Of a stretch of 64,000 nt of DNA, positions 1 through 9,126 are shown piece after piece; the stretch's first letter is position 1, and the number at the start of each line of letters is the position of its first letter. The DNA comes from Levilactobacillus yonginensis (GTDB taxonomy: Bacteria > Bacillota > Bacilli > Lactobacillales > Lactobacillaceae), in the NCBI RefSeq assembly GCF_003946265.1, contig NZ_RHNO01000013.1, forward strand, positions 1-64,000. The letters are read 5' to 3'. The translations under genes and the position numbers were made by a program. The notes under the pieces were generated by a model, which saw only the letters and a list, made by a program, of their open reading frames with translations, ran no database searches and was not told the DNA's origin.

Positions 1-450
1 AGATACGTTAGAATCCATGTATTAGAAGCTAGCTAATGGGAGAGGACTTCCATTTACACAAAAAATTTGACACTCCCGTCATATCAGTAATCAAGTTTAA
101 ATTGGTGCACTATTCTTGATTCTTAGAAAAATTCACTTGATCAGGTCATAAATGCCACCAAGTTTGCAATAATCGCCGTTTTTTTAAATCTTCACCGCCA
201 AAACGACCGGCAAATTCAAATTTTCGCTCGGATATCAATCTTCTTGGTAATTAAAGGTTGAAAGAACTGAGACACCCACTGTGTCTGATACAACCAGGAT
301 TGGGTATTGGGATTTAGTCAGACATAGTAGGGAGTTGCTGTCTTACCGTTCGTCAAATTTGGCTTATTCTCGGCTACCTAGGGAATACCAATATTATTGA
401 GTAAGTGCTGTCATTCAGGTGTTTAAACTAGCTTAGTTTCAAGAACCCGT
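1..450. other. Intergenic region at left edge, no supported gene
   Basis: There is no convincing reading frame on either strand. A minus-strand frame ending at about 147 could be a broken gene tail, but I do not recognise it. No promoter or terminator pair stands out. Confidence 0.4.
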
Positions 451-453
451 GTA

Positions 454-631
454 ACCGGAGGCGGTCAGAGGTGGAGCCAGCTGTGTCGACGGTGTTAGCC
501 GGTTTCCGGCTTACAGCGTGGGACGTGTTTGGAGACTGGTGGTTTTTCCAGGCTTCAAACCGAGCCGAAGGACCGCTTTTCAGGCCGTAGGCGTTCCCCA
601 CAGTAGGCGGAATCTCTGACGGCCGCAGGTG
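454..631 (-). repeat. Structured intergenic repeat, copy 1 (type I)
   Basis: This copy has a short outer stem (464-470 pairs with 614-620) enclosing three hairpins. They are a tgttagccgg/ccggcttaca-like arm at 493-514, a second arm at about 527-560, and the conserved-loop arm near 566-590, whose reverse complement reads CCTGAAAAGCGGT. It is the most diverged copy, with a short outer stem and an internal loop in the conserved-loop arm. The orientation given is relative to the copy at 40.5 kb. Confidence 0.6.
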
Positions 632-713
632 GCTGGATGAGACTAAATTTAAGTCTGTAACACCTTATTATTCTTGGCTTGATAACTGTTTTCAAACTTT
701 AGATAGTAATCAA

Positions 714-762
714 AAAATCACCCACACGTTGGCAACAAGGTTCACTAACGTGTGGGTGATTC
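714..762. terminator. Bidirectional intrinsic terminator
   Basis: Inverted repeat AATCACCCACACGTT...AACGTGTGGGTGATT with A-rich and T-rich flanks on both sides. It sits immediately downstream of the minus-strand secreted-protein gene at 792-1538 and would end its transcript. Confidence 0.8.
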
Positions 763-791
763 TATTTTTAAATCATATTAAGCCAAAGTTC

Positions 792-1538
792 CTACTTAGC
801 TGGTTCCAAGAAGATGGCGACATCGCCAAGGCTAGAACCACCTTCGTAGTAATCAGGATCGGTTTGAACACTGATTCCAATATGCCAACCCTTGAACTGG
901 GCCCGCGTAGCTACCGGGTACCCCTGTTTCTTCAACAGTTTGTTGTAGGTCTTCAGGTAGTTGCTTGGCGTCCCTGGACAGGAGAACTTGATTAGTTTCT
1001 GACCAGGGCCAGCGGTGACGTATTGGGCGTCGACACCGTCCGTTGGGTAGGTAATCTGATCGGCATCATTAGTTAACTGTTGATCCATAGTGGTTCCCGG
1101 GAAGAGACTATGTAAATCGTTGACCAAAACCTGTTCCTGTTTCTCCTGGGCTGCTTCAGCTGGACTGACCTTAGGTTCAACGCCACCCGGTGTCAAATAA
1201 CCGCGCCAGATCCAGCCACCATGTGGGCTATAGAGCGTATGAACGTGGTAGTAAATGGCTGACGTATGCTTGCGCTTGTTGTACAGCTTTTCATGCGCAT
1301 CGGTCACCCAGGTAATGTTATCCCGGTTGTACGCATAGCGCGTGCCCAGGTGCTTTGAGTAACGGGCCCCACGCATCGTGTGGAATTGGTGCGCCTTCAT
1401 ACTCCGCCGCCAAACGAGGCGAACGGAATTGGCCCGGGCCGCTGAATATTGAGAAGCGTGCGCGGTGGTTGGTTGGCTAACCAGTAGTGGGAAAGCTAAA
1501 GCCGCCGTCACGGTTCCTAAGACGATTAATGATTTCAT
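792..1538 (-). CDS. Secreted SH3-like surface protein
   Basis: Predicted 248-residue secreted protein. The start was chosen at 1538 because a GAGGGGGA ribosome site lies just upstream and the protein then opens with a normal signal peptide (MKSLIVLGTVTAALAF, cleavage near TTAHA-S). Residues about 33-115 are rich in aromatic and basic residues and carry a TWVTDAHEKLYN...YYHV...GWIWRGYLTPG pattern. That pattern is typical of the SH3-like cell-wall modules found repeatedly in lactobacillar exoproteins. The C-terminal 120 residues form a separate globular domain I do not recognise. There is no LPxTG motif or transmembrane anchor, so non-covalent wall binding is inferred. It is the first gene of the surface-protein island and has its own terminator. 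Confidence 0.7.
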   Translation of the reverse strand: MKSLIVLGTVTAALAFPLLVSQPTTAHASQYSAARANSVRLVWRRSMKAHQFHTMRGARYSKHLGTRYAYNRDNITWVTDAHEKLYNKRKHTSAIYYHVHTLYSPHGGWIWRGYLTPGGVEPKVSPAEAAQEKQEQVLVNDLHSLFPGTTMDQQLTNDADQITYPTDGVDAQYVTAGPGQKLIKFSCPGTPSNYLKTYNKLLKKQGYPVATRAQFKGWHIGISVQTDPDYYEGGSSLGDVAIFLEPAK

Positions 1539-1636
1539 GGTAATTCCCCCTCTACTAATTAGTTTAACGCTAAGACCGGTCAAGGGTGGTCAAAATGCAC
1601 CACTTTAAAGAATTTGAAATATTAGTTAATGACTGA

Positions 1637-2983
1637 CTACTTTTTAGCCACCAATACTTTATTGGCTGAAACGAAGTGACCGTTGGGCAAAACGAAGCGG
1701 TTCGTCAGGTGGTAGGCCTTGGAAGCCTTGACCTTCAGGACGGTGCCGCGGGTGTAGTGACGTTGCGACTTGCCAGTTAGGCTAGCGGTTTTGTAAGCGT
1801 TCAGTCCGTGGCGACTTAACACTTTGATGCGCTTGGGCGTTGATTGATAGTAGGTACTTTCGACGTAAGCGTTGTTGGCCGTGATGTAGCCGCGGAGTTT
1901 GTCGGTTGTCTTGGTGTGGTTGACGTCACGGACCTTATAACGCAGGGTACCGTTCTTACTCTGGGCGTAACCGGTGACGACAAATTGCGGCCGCTTTGTC
2001 CGACTTTCCTTGGCGTAGAAATGCTTGCGGGTGGCCTTAGTAAAGTTTGGCGTCTGATAGAGGCCAATGGCTTTGGTGGCGTAAACAGCTTCACCTTTGA
2101 CGGCTACGGGCTTAGTGGCCGGTTTGTCTGCCGGGGATGATTCACTCGCACTGCTGGACGAACTACTGGTGTTGGTGTTACTACTGTTACTACTACTGTT
2201 ACCGCCACCGCCGGGTTTCACCGGATCAGCGTTCTTAATGTAGTGAATGGTGGTCGTGAAGCCATCGGAAGTGACGGGGTCATTGTCGCGGAGCGTGTAA
2301 CCAGGAATGTCATAGTGGGTCTGGGTGAGGTCGGTCTGCAGGGTGTGCACCATGTCGGTCATATCGCTACCCAGGACACTTGGCTGGTCACCAGGCTGAG
2401 GCGTACTGATTGGTAGAACCAGTGGTGCCTGAACGGCCTTATCATTCTCGTCGGTAAAGTTGATGACCAAGTTGGTGGGGTTGAGACCGCCATCGTTGTT
2501 GGTCAGGGTGCTGTTCCCAGCATCTAGGCCGATATCTGTGACACCAGGACCAGCAACTTTGACCCATTCAGAGGTGCTGGTACGAGCAAATAAGCCAGCA
2601 GTGTTGTAGTCTTTACTGTCATTCGGGTTGCGTGGCTGAAGGCTGAGTTGAAGTTGATCAACCGAGTACGAGGTTTGTCCGTTCAGGACTTCTTCTAGGC
2701 TAACTCCCTGAGGGTCAAAGATAGGGTAGGTCGTGTTTTCGTCAGCGGTAAGCGTTATGACGTTATTATAGCCTGCACGATCAGGCATTGTGGTCCACAC
2801 AGCGTAAGTCGTACCAGACATGACCCCATGGGTTGCCGTGTCACTACTGTCGGCGGTGGTTTTAGTCGTGGGGGCAGTTGACTCCCCAGTAGCGGCGTGC
2901 GCCTGGACTTGCGTTGTGGCGCCGGCAGTTAGTAAGACTGCGGAGAAGAGTAAAGTTGAAAGTCCAATTTTCTTGATTGTCAT
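1637..2983 (-). CDS. Secreted DUF5776 surface protein, paralogue A
   Basis: 448-residue exported protein. It has a signal peptide at residues 1-32 (MTIKKIGLSTLLFSAVLLTAG), a Thr/Ser-rich stretch, and a central region ending in a MucBP-like segment with the pattern NFTDENDKAVQAPLVLPIS. A Gly/Ser/Asn linker at about 255-285 follows. The C-terminus carries two DUF5776-type repeats with LRYKVRD, GYITANNAYV, VLSRHGLNAYK and LPNGHFVSANK motifs. DUF5776 repeats are common in Lactobacillaceae wall-associated proteins. The ATG at 2983 is preferred over the one at 2995, which directly abuts the AGGAG. It is a tandem paralogue of the next gene upstream (3067-4365), indicating local duplication and divergence. 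Confidence 0.8.
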   Translation of the reverse strand: MTIKKIGLSTLLFSAVLLTAGATTQVQAHAATGESTAPTTKTTADSSDTATHGVMSGTTYAVWTTMPDRAGYNNVITLTADENTTYPIFDPQGVSLEEVLNGQTSYSVDQLQLSLQPRNPNDSKDYNTAGLFARTSTSEWVKVAGPGVTDIGLDAGNSTLTNNDGGLNPTNLVINFTDENDKAVQAPLVLPISTPQPGDQPSVLGSDMTDMVHTLQTDLTQTHYDIPGYTLRDNDPVTSDGFTTTIHYIKNADPVKPGGGGNSSSNSSNTNTSSSSSSASESSPADKPATKPVAVKGEAVYATKAIGLYQTPNFTKATRKHFYAKESRTKRPQFVVTGYAQSKNGTLRYKVRDVNHTKTTDKLRGYITANNAYVESTYYQSTPKRIKVLSRHGLNAYKTASLTGKSQRHYTRGTVLKVKASKAYHLTNRFVLPNGHFVSANKVLVAKK

Positions 2984-3002
2984 AACACAGTTCATCTCCT
3001 AA

Positions 3003-3052
3003 GAGTCACGCCAGTCAGCAACTAAATTCAGTTACCAGCTGGCGTGAACAAT
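3003..3052. other. Inverted repeat between DUF5776 paralogues
   Basis: Arms TCACGCCAG (3006-3014) and CTGGCGTGA (3040-3048) flank an inner partly paired AGCAACT/AGTTACC segment. It lies downstream of the 3067-4365 gene and could attenuate read-through into the 1637-2983 gene. No T-run follows. Confidence 0.45.
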
Positions 3053-3066
3053 TCTGATTAAAGCGA

Positions 3067-4365
3067 TTATTTCTTAATGACCAACGTCTTATTAGCGGAA
3101 ATGTAATGGCCGTTGGGTAAGACAAAGCGGTTCGTCAGGTGGTAAGACTTAACGGCCTTGATCTTCAGACTGGTGCCGCGGGCATAGTGTTTCAGAGCTT
3201 TACCCTTCAGGTTAACCTGACCGTAGGCGTTGATACCGTGACGGCTCAGAACCTTGATGGTCTTGGGGTTACTCTGGTAGTAAGTGTTCGTGACGTAGGC
3301 GCTGTTGGCCGTGATGTAGCCAGTCAGCTTAGCGTTGTGGACGTCGCGAACCCGGTAGCGCAGGATGCCATTCTTAGAGCGAGCGTACCCCGTGACGGTA
3401 AATTGGGGCCGGTTAGTCCGGGACTGCTTACTATAGAGGTGTTGGCGGTTAGCCTTGGTGAAGGTCGGCGTCTTGTAGAGTCCGATTGCCTTGGTAGCGT
3501 AGACGGCTGTCTTTTTGACCGGAGCGGGTTGATTGTTAGATTGGTCAGCGGATGAGGAGGCACTGCTGGAAGAGCTGGAATTACTGTCGGTGTTGTTGTC
3601 GGTATTGTTACTGGTGTTGCCACCAGGGGTACCAGGGTCGACCGGTGTTTCCTTTGAAACGTAGTGGAAGGTGGTCGTGTAGTCGCCGTCGGTGGTGACC
3701 GGATCAGTGGCGCGTGGTGTGTAGCCGTCGATGTTGTAGGTCATTTGTGGCAGATCGTCACGAATGCTGGTCATGGCAGTTTTGATGGAGTCGTTAACAT
3801 GATTGGTGATATTGTTGTTGGCATCGGTCGCATATGAACTGATGGGGATAACTAATGGGTCTTGAACAGCTTTACCGTTCTGATCAACGAAGTTCACGGT
3901 AAAGTTGGTGGGTGTACCACTGCCAGTGGAGTCCAATGAATCGCCACTACTGTCACCAATTTCTAAAGAAATGACGAGCCAATCGAGCTTAATCCATTTG
4001 CTTGTGTCATTTTGGAGTTGCAAGAATAGATTGCGAGTGTTGCCAGGTTCAAGATTGATAGCAATACGCGTGACGATCTGTCCGGTATTACCAGGAATTG
4101 TGCCATTCTGCACACCGTGGTCGTCGTACGTGGGGATGCCATCTGCGGGAGAAGCTAGAAGGGCCACAGAGCCAGCAGGCAAATTAGCCCAAACGGTATG
4201 GGCACCGTCAACGATGCCATGAGTGGCATCGCTAGTGCTGGTATTAGCCGCAGTCGTTGGTGTGTCAGTAGATGAAGCGGTTGCATTTGTTTGAACGGCG
4301 ACACCAGCGGTTAGTAACGTAGCTGAGAAGAGCAAAGCTGATAAACTCAATTTTTTGAATGTCAT
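3067..4365 (-). CDS. Secreted DUF5776 surface protein, paralogue B
   Basis: 432-residue exported protein with the same layout as its neighbour at 1637-2983. It has a signal peptide (MTFKKLSLSALLFSATLLTAG), a central domain with a MucBP-like NFVDQNGKAVQDPLVIPIS segment, a Ser/Asn/Asp linker, and two DUF5776-type repeats in the last 150 residues (LRYRVRD, GYITANSAYV, VLSRHGINAYG, LPNGHYISANK). The start at 4365 follows a GAAGGGA ribosome site at sensible spacing. Its role at the cell surface is inferred from the export signal and repeats only. Both paralogues keep the C-terminal repeats but differ in the N-terminal half, which suggests that the exposed part is diversifying. Confidence 0.8.
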   Translation of the reverse strand: MTFKKLSLSALLFSATLLTAGVAVQTNATASSTDTPTTAANTSTSDATHGIVDGAHTVWANLPAGSVALLASPADGIPTYDDHGVQNGTIPGNTGQIVTRIAINLEPGNTRNLFLQLQNDTSKWIKLDWLVISLEIGDSSGDSLDSTGSGTPTNFTVNFVDQNGKAVQDPLVIPISSYATDANNNITNHVNDSIKTAMTSIRDDLPQMTYNIDGYTPRATDPVTTDGDYTTTFHYVSKETPVDPGTPGGNTSNNTDNNTDSNSSSSSSASSSADQSNNQPAPVKKTAVYATKAIGLYKTPTFTKANRQHLYSKQSRTNRPQFTVTGYARSKNGILRYRVRDVHNAKLTGYITANSAYVTNTYYQSNPKTIKVLSRHGINAYGQVNLKGKALKHYARGTSLKIKAVKSYHLTNRFVLPNGHYISANKTLVIKK

Positions 4366-4769
4366 GAAATACTCAATTCCCTTCATATGTAGAATTATAT
4401 GAAACCCTATAGCTTGAGTATAGTGTTAGACCGGGGGAAGGACAACGAGTTTTCTCGAAAAAATTTATGAATACGATAAGTGATTTATTCTGTAGACAAA
4501 ACGGCTGGCTAGTGGAGAATAGTGTAATCAACGGACTTGTTCGTCTGATTATAAGCAAAGCGGCAACAAGGATGCAGGAGTGAGAGAATTAGAACGTTCT
4601 CATGTCAGCGGGGGGGGTTCTACATATAAGAACAGTAGCGCCTGATGAGTGATGGTGAGGACAGCGGTCCATTAATGGGAAGTAATTACATCACTGTCCA
4701 TTAATAATGGAATCTAACTGCCTAGTCGTTCTCTATTGGGTCGCCCATCAGCAATCTAATCTAAGGCAA
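4366..4769. other. Intergenic region, no gene seen
   Basis: This is the upstream region of the minus-strand DUF5776 gene. It contains a run of nine G residues near 4609 and no supported reading frame. Confidence 0.4.
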
Positions 4770-4906
4770 AACAAAAAGGGCCGACGAATATGACTTCGCC
4801 GACCCTTTACCTTAAAGAAGTTAATCGTTTCCGTTCTCCGCGGAAGCGATCACTTTAAGGTAACAATTTCCTGTTGCCAAAAAGCATCACCCCCTTTCTT
4901 TTGATA
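4770..4906 (-). ncRNA. Candidate small RNA with own promoter and terminator
   Basis: On the minus strand, a TTGCAT -35 (4940-4935) and CATACT -10 (4917-4912) are 17 nt apart. About 135 nt later an intrinsic terminator follows, with arms at 4774-4787 and 4794-4808 and a T-run on the minus strand. Between them is a second helix, ACCTTAAAG...CTTTAAGGT (4811-4863), with an inner GTTTCCG/CGGAAGC stem. Directly after the predicted start lies AAAGGGGGTG followed by a 10-codon ORF (MLFGNRKLLP, 4887-4855), so the RNA may carry a mini-ORF. Function is unknown. Confidence 0.5.
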
Positions 4907-5201
4907 ACAGCAGTATGGACCCAGCCGAAAAGAAATGCAAGTAAAGTGACCTTCCTTAAAGGTGCATTAAGCTTTAAACGGTTTTAAAGGTTTAAGTATC
5001 GCTTAAATAATAGGTTTCAGGAGGTTTTCATTAATTGATACCGCTTTTAAAAAGATGTCAATACTGTTACAGAAGCCAGCTTATTATTTCATTCCAACGA
5101 CAAAAAGAGCATAATCCTTGTTTCCCCGCAACTATCAAGCTATAATCATAGTCGTAGTTAGGGGATAGCAAACGAGTTAGTACTTTTAAAGAATATAATT
5201 C

Positions 5202-5230
5202 TTAACAAAAGCGCTAATTTCGGTTATACT
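5202..5230 (+). promoter_or_regulatory. slp1 promoter
   Basis: TTAACA (5202-5207) and TATACT (5225-5230) are separated by 17 nt, followed by a short leader and a strong GGAGGA ribosome site before the ATG at 5279. L. brevis slpA is known to be driven by very strong promoters. A second TATAAT at 5194-5199 could be part of an upstream promoter. Confidence 0.7.
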
Positions 5231-5278
5231 ATTCTTGCTTGATAAATTACATATTTTATGTTTGGAGGAAGAAAGATT

Positions 5279-6733
5279 ATGCAATCAAGTTTAAAGAAAT
5301 CACTTTACTTGGGTCTCGCTGCATTAAGCTTTTCCGGCGTTGCTGCAGTTTCAACTACTGCTTCAGCTAAGTCATATGCTACTGCAGGTGCCTATACTAG
5401 TTTAGAAAAGACGGACGCTACTAAGCGTAACGTTGAATCAACTGGTACTAACGCTTTATACACTAAGCCAGGTACTGTTAAGGGTGCCAAGGTTGTTGCT
5501 TCTAAGGCTACCATGGCTAAGTTAGCTTCTTCAAAGAAGTCAGCTGACTACTTCCGTGTTTACGGTCAAAAGACCACTAACCGCGGTTCAGTTTACTACC
5601 GTGTAGTTACTATGAACGGTAAGTACCGTGGTTACATCTACGGCGGTAAGACTGCTGGTACTTTTGCTGGTGGTATCAAGTCAGCTGAAACTACTACTGA
5701 CAAGACTGCTACTGATCCTACTGTTGGTAAGACTGTTACCTTTACTACTCCTGGTAAGACTAATGTTACGTGGACTGCACCTAAGTACACTCAATACAAG
5801 GCTTCCAAGAACGTTGTAAGCACTGAACCATTTGCTGGCGACACTTTGAAGGTTACTAAGGCTGCTACTAAGACTCGTGAAGGTTCATTATACTACTACG
5901 TTGAAGATGCACAGCATCCTTCAGTTAGTGGCTGGATCTACAGCAAGGCTGTTACTACTGACACATCAGTTGCTTTCAACCAAGCTAAAGATGTTAAGGT
6001 CAACTTTGTAGCTGCTGACGGTAGTGTTATCAAGTCAACCACTTTAAAGGGCTTAACTAAGAACAATGATGCTAACAACGCCATCTCAAATCCAGCTGTT
6101 TCAGCTGATTCTAAGGGACAATCTGTTGGTTACGATGTTCAAAAGCAAGCAACTGCAGCTTGGGGTAACCCACTCTTGACTGGTACTGGTTACACGTATG
6201 ACCCAGCTGTCGCTGGTAATGCTGCTGCAATCGTTGCCGCTAAGACTGGTGACACTCTTAACTTAACTGTTACTAAGGGTGACCAAGTTGTTATGGGCTT
6301 ACAGGCTTACGTTGACAATGGTGTTGCTGCTGGTACACAGTTGACGACAACTGCTGCTGATGACACTAAGCTGCCATTACAAATCTCAGCATTCCCTAAG
6401 GTTACTGCTGCATTTGCTGGTGCCACTGGTGCTGATTATGCTGCTTCAGATGTCTACAACTTCTTAAGCACGAATGGTGCAACTAAGATGGTATCTGTTG
6501 ACTACGCTAAGGATGATAGTGGTACTGTAGTTGCTACTGATGCTGCTACTGCTGTTAAAGCAAATGGTAAGGTTGTTCTTTACCACACGGTCTACACTTT
6601 GGAACGTGGTGTGAAGGGTACTTACGCTAAGGATGGTAAGGCACAAGCATTCTACACTGCTAATGAAGTTAAAGGTACTGGTGTAACCACTGATACTGGT
6701 AGCAATGGTAACGGTTCTTCAGTTTTCGACTAA
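5279..6733 (+). CDS. slp: S-layer protein, L. brevis SlpA-like (slp1)
   Basis: 484-residue S-layer subunit that would form the outer paracrystalline lattice. The start at 5279 follows GGAGGAAGAAAGATT. A signal peptide covers residues 1-30 (cleavage after TTASA). The N-terminal ~165 residues match the L. brevis Slp cell-wall-binding region ([41 protein letters not shown]). A second conserved repeat of this kind has [13 protein letters not shown] and [12 protein letters not shown]. The C-terminal ~250 residues are the variable, self-assembling part. Codon use is extremely restricted (GCT, ACT, GGT, AAG, AAC), as expected for a very highly expressed gene. There are no cysteines. It has its own promoter and terminator, and is one of three slp paralogues in this island (also 7576 and 14904). 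Confidence 0.93.
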   Translation: MQSSLKKSLYLGLAALSFSGVAAVSTTASAKSYATAGAYTSLEKTDATKRNVESTGTNALYTKPGTVKGAKVVASKATMAKLASSKKSADYFRVYGQKTTNRGSVYYRVVTMNGKYRGYIYGGKTAGTFAGGIKSAETTTDKTATDPTVGKTVTFTTPGKTNVTWTAPKYTQYKASKNVVSTEPFAGDTLKVTKAATKTREGSLYYYVEDAQHPSVSGWIYSKAVTTDTSVAFNQAKDVKVNFVAADGSVIKSTTLKGLTKNNDANNAISNPAVSADSKGQSVGYDVQKQATAAWGNPLLTGTGYTYDPAVAGNAAAIVAAKTGDTLNLTVTKGDQVVMGLQAYVDNGVAAGTQLTTTAADDTKLPLQISAFPKVTAAFAGATGADYAASDVYNFLSTNGATKMVSVDYAKDDSGTVVATDAATAVKANGKVVLYHTVYTLERGVKGTYAKDGKAQAFYTANEVKGTGVTTDTGSNGNGSSVFD

Positions 6734-6743
6734 TGTTTAATTA

Positions 6744-6781
6744 AGTTAAAAGGGTTGACCTTGTGGTCAACTCTTTTTTTG
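6744..6781 (+). terminator. slp1 terminator
   Basis: Hairpin GGGTTGACC-TTGT-GGTCAACTC followed directly by TTTTTTT, ten bases after the slp1 stop. Confidence 0.9.
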
Positions 6782-6858
6782 TGGAGTTTTAATTTCGGAT
6801 TAAGAATAGTATCGTATGTTTTAGTAGACATGACCCGTGTCATCCGTGGTCGTACCGG

Positions 6859-7076
6859 TTGATTCTTAAAATATTGGTTCTATGATATTACGTGTTTTCA
6901 GGGAAACTACTACTGTTCAACTTAATAAATTAAGGAATGCTAAAGTATTGTTAACTTTCTACATGCTGAGCTGAAAGGCATCTAAGAAGATCCCATACCC
7001 GTACAAATAGATAAAAATTAGTTCTAGCGTTTTGGTGTTGTGAAGTGAACACCTAACGCTGGAACTAATTTTTTAG
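6859..7076 (+). ncRNA. Candidate orphan small RNA between slp1 and slp2
   Basis: A promoter-like pair TTGATT (6859-6864) and TATGAT (6881-6886), spacing 16, lies after the slp1 terminator. About 130 nt later there is a very long terminator hairpin (arms about 7016-7039 and 7048-7069) ending in TTTTTT. No reading frame of significance lies between them. A transcript of about 180 nt starting near 6893 is inferred. Confidence 0.4.
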
Positions 7077-7575
7077 GGAGTTGCTAGTAATACTAAAATA
7101 GCAGGCGAGATGAGTAGTATCGTCTGCTATAAGCTGACCACCAGATACGCGTGATGAACGACGTACGAAATTGTTGGTGGCAATTGGTGGTCAATTTGTA
7201 GTGTAGTCTCTTTATGTGGTGAGAGCTGAGTAGGGGATTATCAGAGGTGGGTTGGGAAAGGACGTTGGCGCAACCTTTTTACTAGTTGTGTGAGGTAGAA
7301 GATGGTTTAAGTAGATCTGACTCAAAGGTTGACGAATCGTGTATTAAAAATATTGTATTATGAGTTTCGGTCTCATTATCTTGAATAATTTTTCTACCAG
7401 AAAAGAGTGTTTGAATGGCGATGAGGTCTGGTCTAGTTGCTCCAAATATAAAATTGTTAATCATTAGATATTAAGCCTTAATTGTCGAATTTTCTCAGAA
7501 GTCTGTTCTTTCAGACTAGCTAGTTGGTATACTGAACGCTGTTCAACTAATACATTTTCTAGGGGAGAAAATACA
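7077..7575. other. Intergenic region upstream of slp2
   Basis: About 500 nt with no supported gene. It holds the slp2 promoter: TATACT at 7528-7533 with a weak TTCTTT at 7506-7511, then an AGGGGAG ribosome site before 7576. Confidence 0.5.
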
Positions 7576-9024
7576 ATGAGATCTCAATTAGCAAAGTCGC
7601 TTTACATCGGTTTAGCTGCCATGAGTTTGGGTGCCGTCGCAACGGTTTCCGTAACGTCCACGTCAGCTGATGCCGCTGCTAAGGCTAAAATCGTGTCTAA
7701 ATCAGCATTGGGTAAGGACAGCAAGAACGTTGAAGTTACGGGGACTAACGCCATCTACTCCAAGCCAGGGACCGTTAGTGGTGCTCGCTTGGTTGCTTCC
7801 AAGAGCACGGTTAAGAAGTTAGCTAACTCTAACCATTCTTCAGATTACTTCCGTGCTTACCACATGGCGGTTACTAACCGGGGAACGGTCTACTACAAGA
7901 TCGTGTCTATGAACGGTAAGTACCGTGGCTACATCTACGGTGGTAAGGTTAAAGGGACTTTAGCAGCTGGCCTGCGTGAAGTCGCTACTGTTAAGGAAGC
8001 TAAGTTGCCTACTAAGACGACTGGTTACCACATCAAGGATGTTAAGAAGAACACGTTGTGGACTGCACCTAAGGGCACGACTTACAAGGCCCACAAGGTT
8101 AGCATGTACGGTTCAAGCAAGTCAGACAGCTTTGTAGTTTCTAAGGCTGAAACGAAGACTAAGGAAGGCTCACTGTACTACTACGTAACTTCAACGGCTA
8201 ACCCAGAAGTTGCCGGCTGGATCTTTGCTGGTAAGGGTTACGACGAAACGGCAACTACCCAAGACTTGGGTGGCCTTTCAATGACGACTTCAGCTGCGAC
8301 TGCAACTGATAACAACAGTGTGACCGTTACCTACATTGGGACTAACGGAAATTCAGTTGGTAAGTCAACGTTCGTTACTGAAGCGCGCGACACGAAGCAA
8401 AACGCTAAAGTTCAAGACACTGAAAAGAACGTTAAGGGCCAAAACCTGAAGGACTTCATCGGCGACATGACGAACGCACCAGCCGGCTTTAAGTTGACTT
8501 CAACGGCAGACCAAATCGCAGCGGCAGCAGCTAGCGCCGTTTACGGTGGAACTGTTCGAGTTAACGTTGTGAAGGCCGCTACTTCTAAGATTAGCTTCTT
8601 CTTGGCATCAACTGACGGTGTTAGCGCCGGGGTTGAAGTTAAGGCGGATTCATTAGCTAACGGTAAGCCAGCCATTACGACTGACCAAGCTAAGAGCTTA
8701 ACCGATGACGCAAGCAAGAGCATTATTCAGAGCGATGGCCATGCCATTACTGATAAGTTCTTTGCTAAGAGTATTAACTCTAAGTTACTGACTGCTTCTG
8801 CTAACTTATCTGGTTACAAGAACGAAACGGATACAACGGCAGTTACGATTGAAAAGGGTAAGAAATACTACGTATCATACACTTACAATCAAGCGGCAAC
8901 CGACAAGGCTAACCAAAACGCTAAGTTCGGTGACACAATCAAGGTAGTTCTGGACCAAAAGAATATCTTGGCTGACAACTTACCATCAACTGGTAACACG
9001 AACAACTCAACGACTGACTACTAA
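7576..9024 (+). CDS. slp: S-layer protein paralogue (slp2)
   Basis: 482-residue S-layer-family protein. The signal peptide is MRSQLAKSLYIGLAAMSLGAVATVS, cleaved near TSADA-A. The N-terminal wall-binding region is conserved with slp1 and slp3 ([66 protein letters not shown]). The remaining C-terminal part is unrelated to slp1 and rich in Lys and Asp. It resembles the L. brevis SlpB/SlpD lineage more than SlpA in having a GWIFAGKG-type junction, but the exact orthologue is not decided here. Codon bias is strong but less extreme than slp1, with more ACG and AAC codons, which may indicate lower expression. It has its own promoter and terminator. Confidence 0.9.
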   Translation: MRSQLAKSLYIGLAAMSLGAVATVSVTSTSADAAAKAKIVSKSALGKDSKNVEVTGTNAIYSKPGTVSGARLVASKSTVKKLANSNHSSDYFRAYHMAVTNRGTVYYKIVSMNGKYRGYIYGGKVKGTLAAGLREVATVKEAKLPTKTTGYHIKDVKKNTLWTAPKGTTYKAHKVSMYGSSKSDSFVVSKAETKTKEGSLYYYVTSTANPEVAGWIFAGKGYDETATTQDLGGLSMTTSAATATDNNSVTVTYIGTNGNSVGKSTFVTEARDTKQNAKVQDTEKNVKGQNLKDFIGDMTNAPAGFKLTSTADQIAAAAASAVYGGTVRVNVVKAATSKISFFLASTDGVSAGVEVKADSLANGKPAITTDQAKSLTDDASKSIIQSDGHAITDKFFAKSINSKLLTASANLSGYKNETDTTAVTIEKGKKYYVSYTYNQAATDKANQNAKFGDTIKVVLDQKNILADNLPSTGNTNNSTTDY

Positions 9025-9039
9025 GATTCATTAGAAGTC

Positions 9040-9076
9040 ACATTAAGGCTCAGGTCGCTATGACCTGAGCCTTTTT
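9040..9076 (+). terminator. slp2 terminator
   Basis: Perfect hairpin AAGGCTCAGGTC-GCTAT-GACCTGAGCCTT followed by TTT, 16 nt after the slp2 stop. Confidence 0.9.
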
Positions 9077-9087
9077 ATCGTTGACCA

Positions 9088-9121
9088 AAGAAAAAATCGC
9101 CAGTCGCCTGACGATTTTCAA
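9088..9121 (-). terminator. Terminator of the MucBP/DUF5776 gene
   Basis: On the minus strand AAAATCGTCAGGCG...CTGGCGATTTTTTC forms a hairpin with a T-run just downstream of the gene at 9127-10911. Confidence 0.75.
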
Positions 9122-9126
9122 TGAAG

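Noticed and set aside
147-265. Minus-strand frame ending in ...LLQTWWHL, possibly a transposase tail
   Set aside because: Too short, no family recognised, no inverted repeat or target duplication visible.
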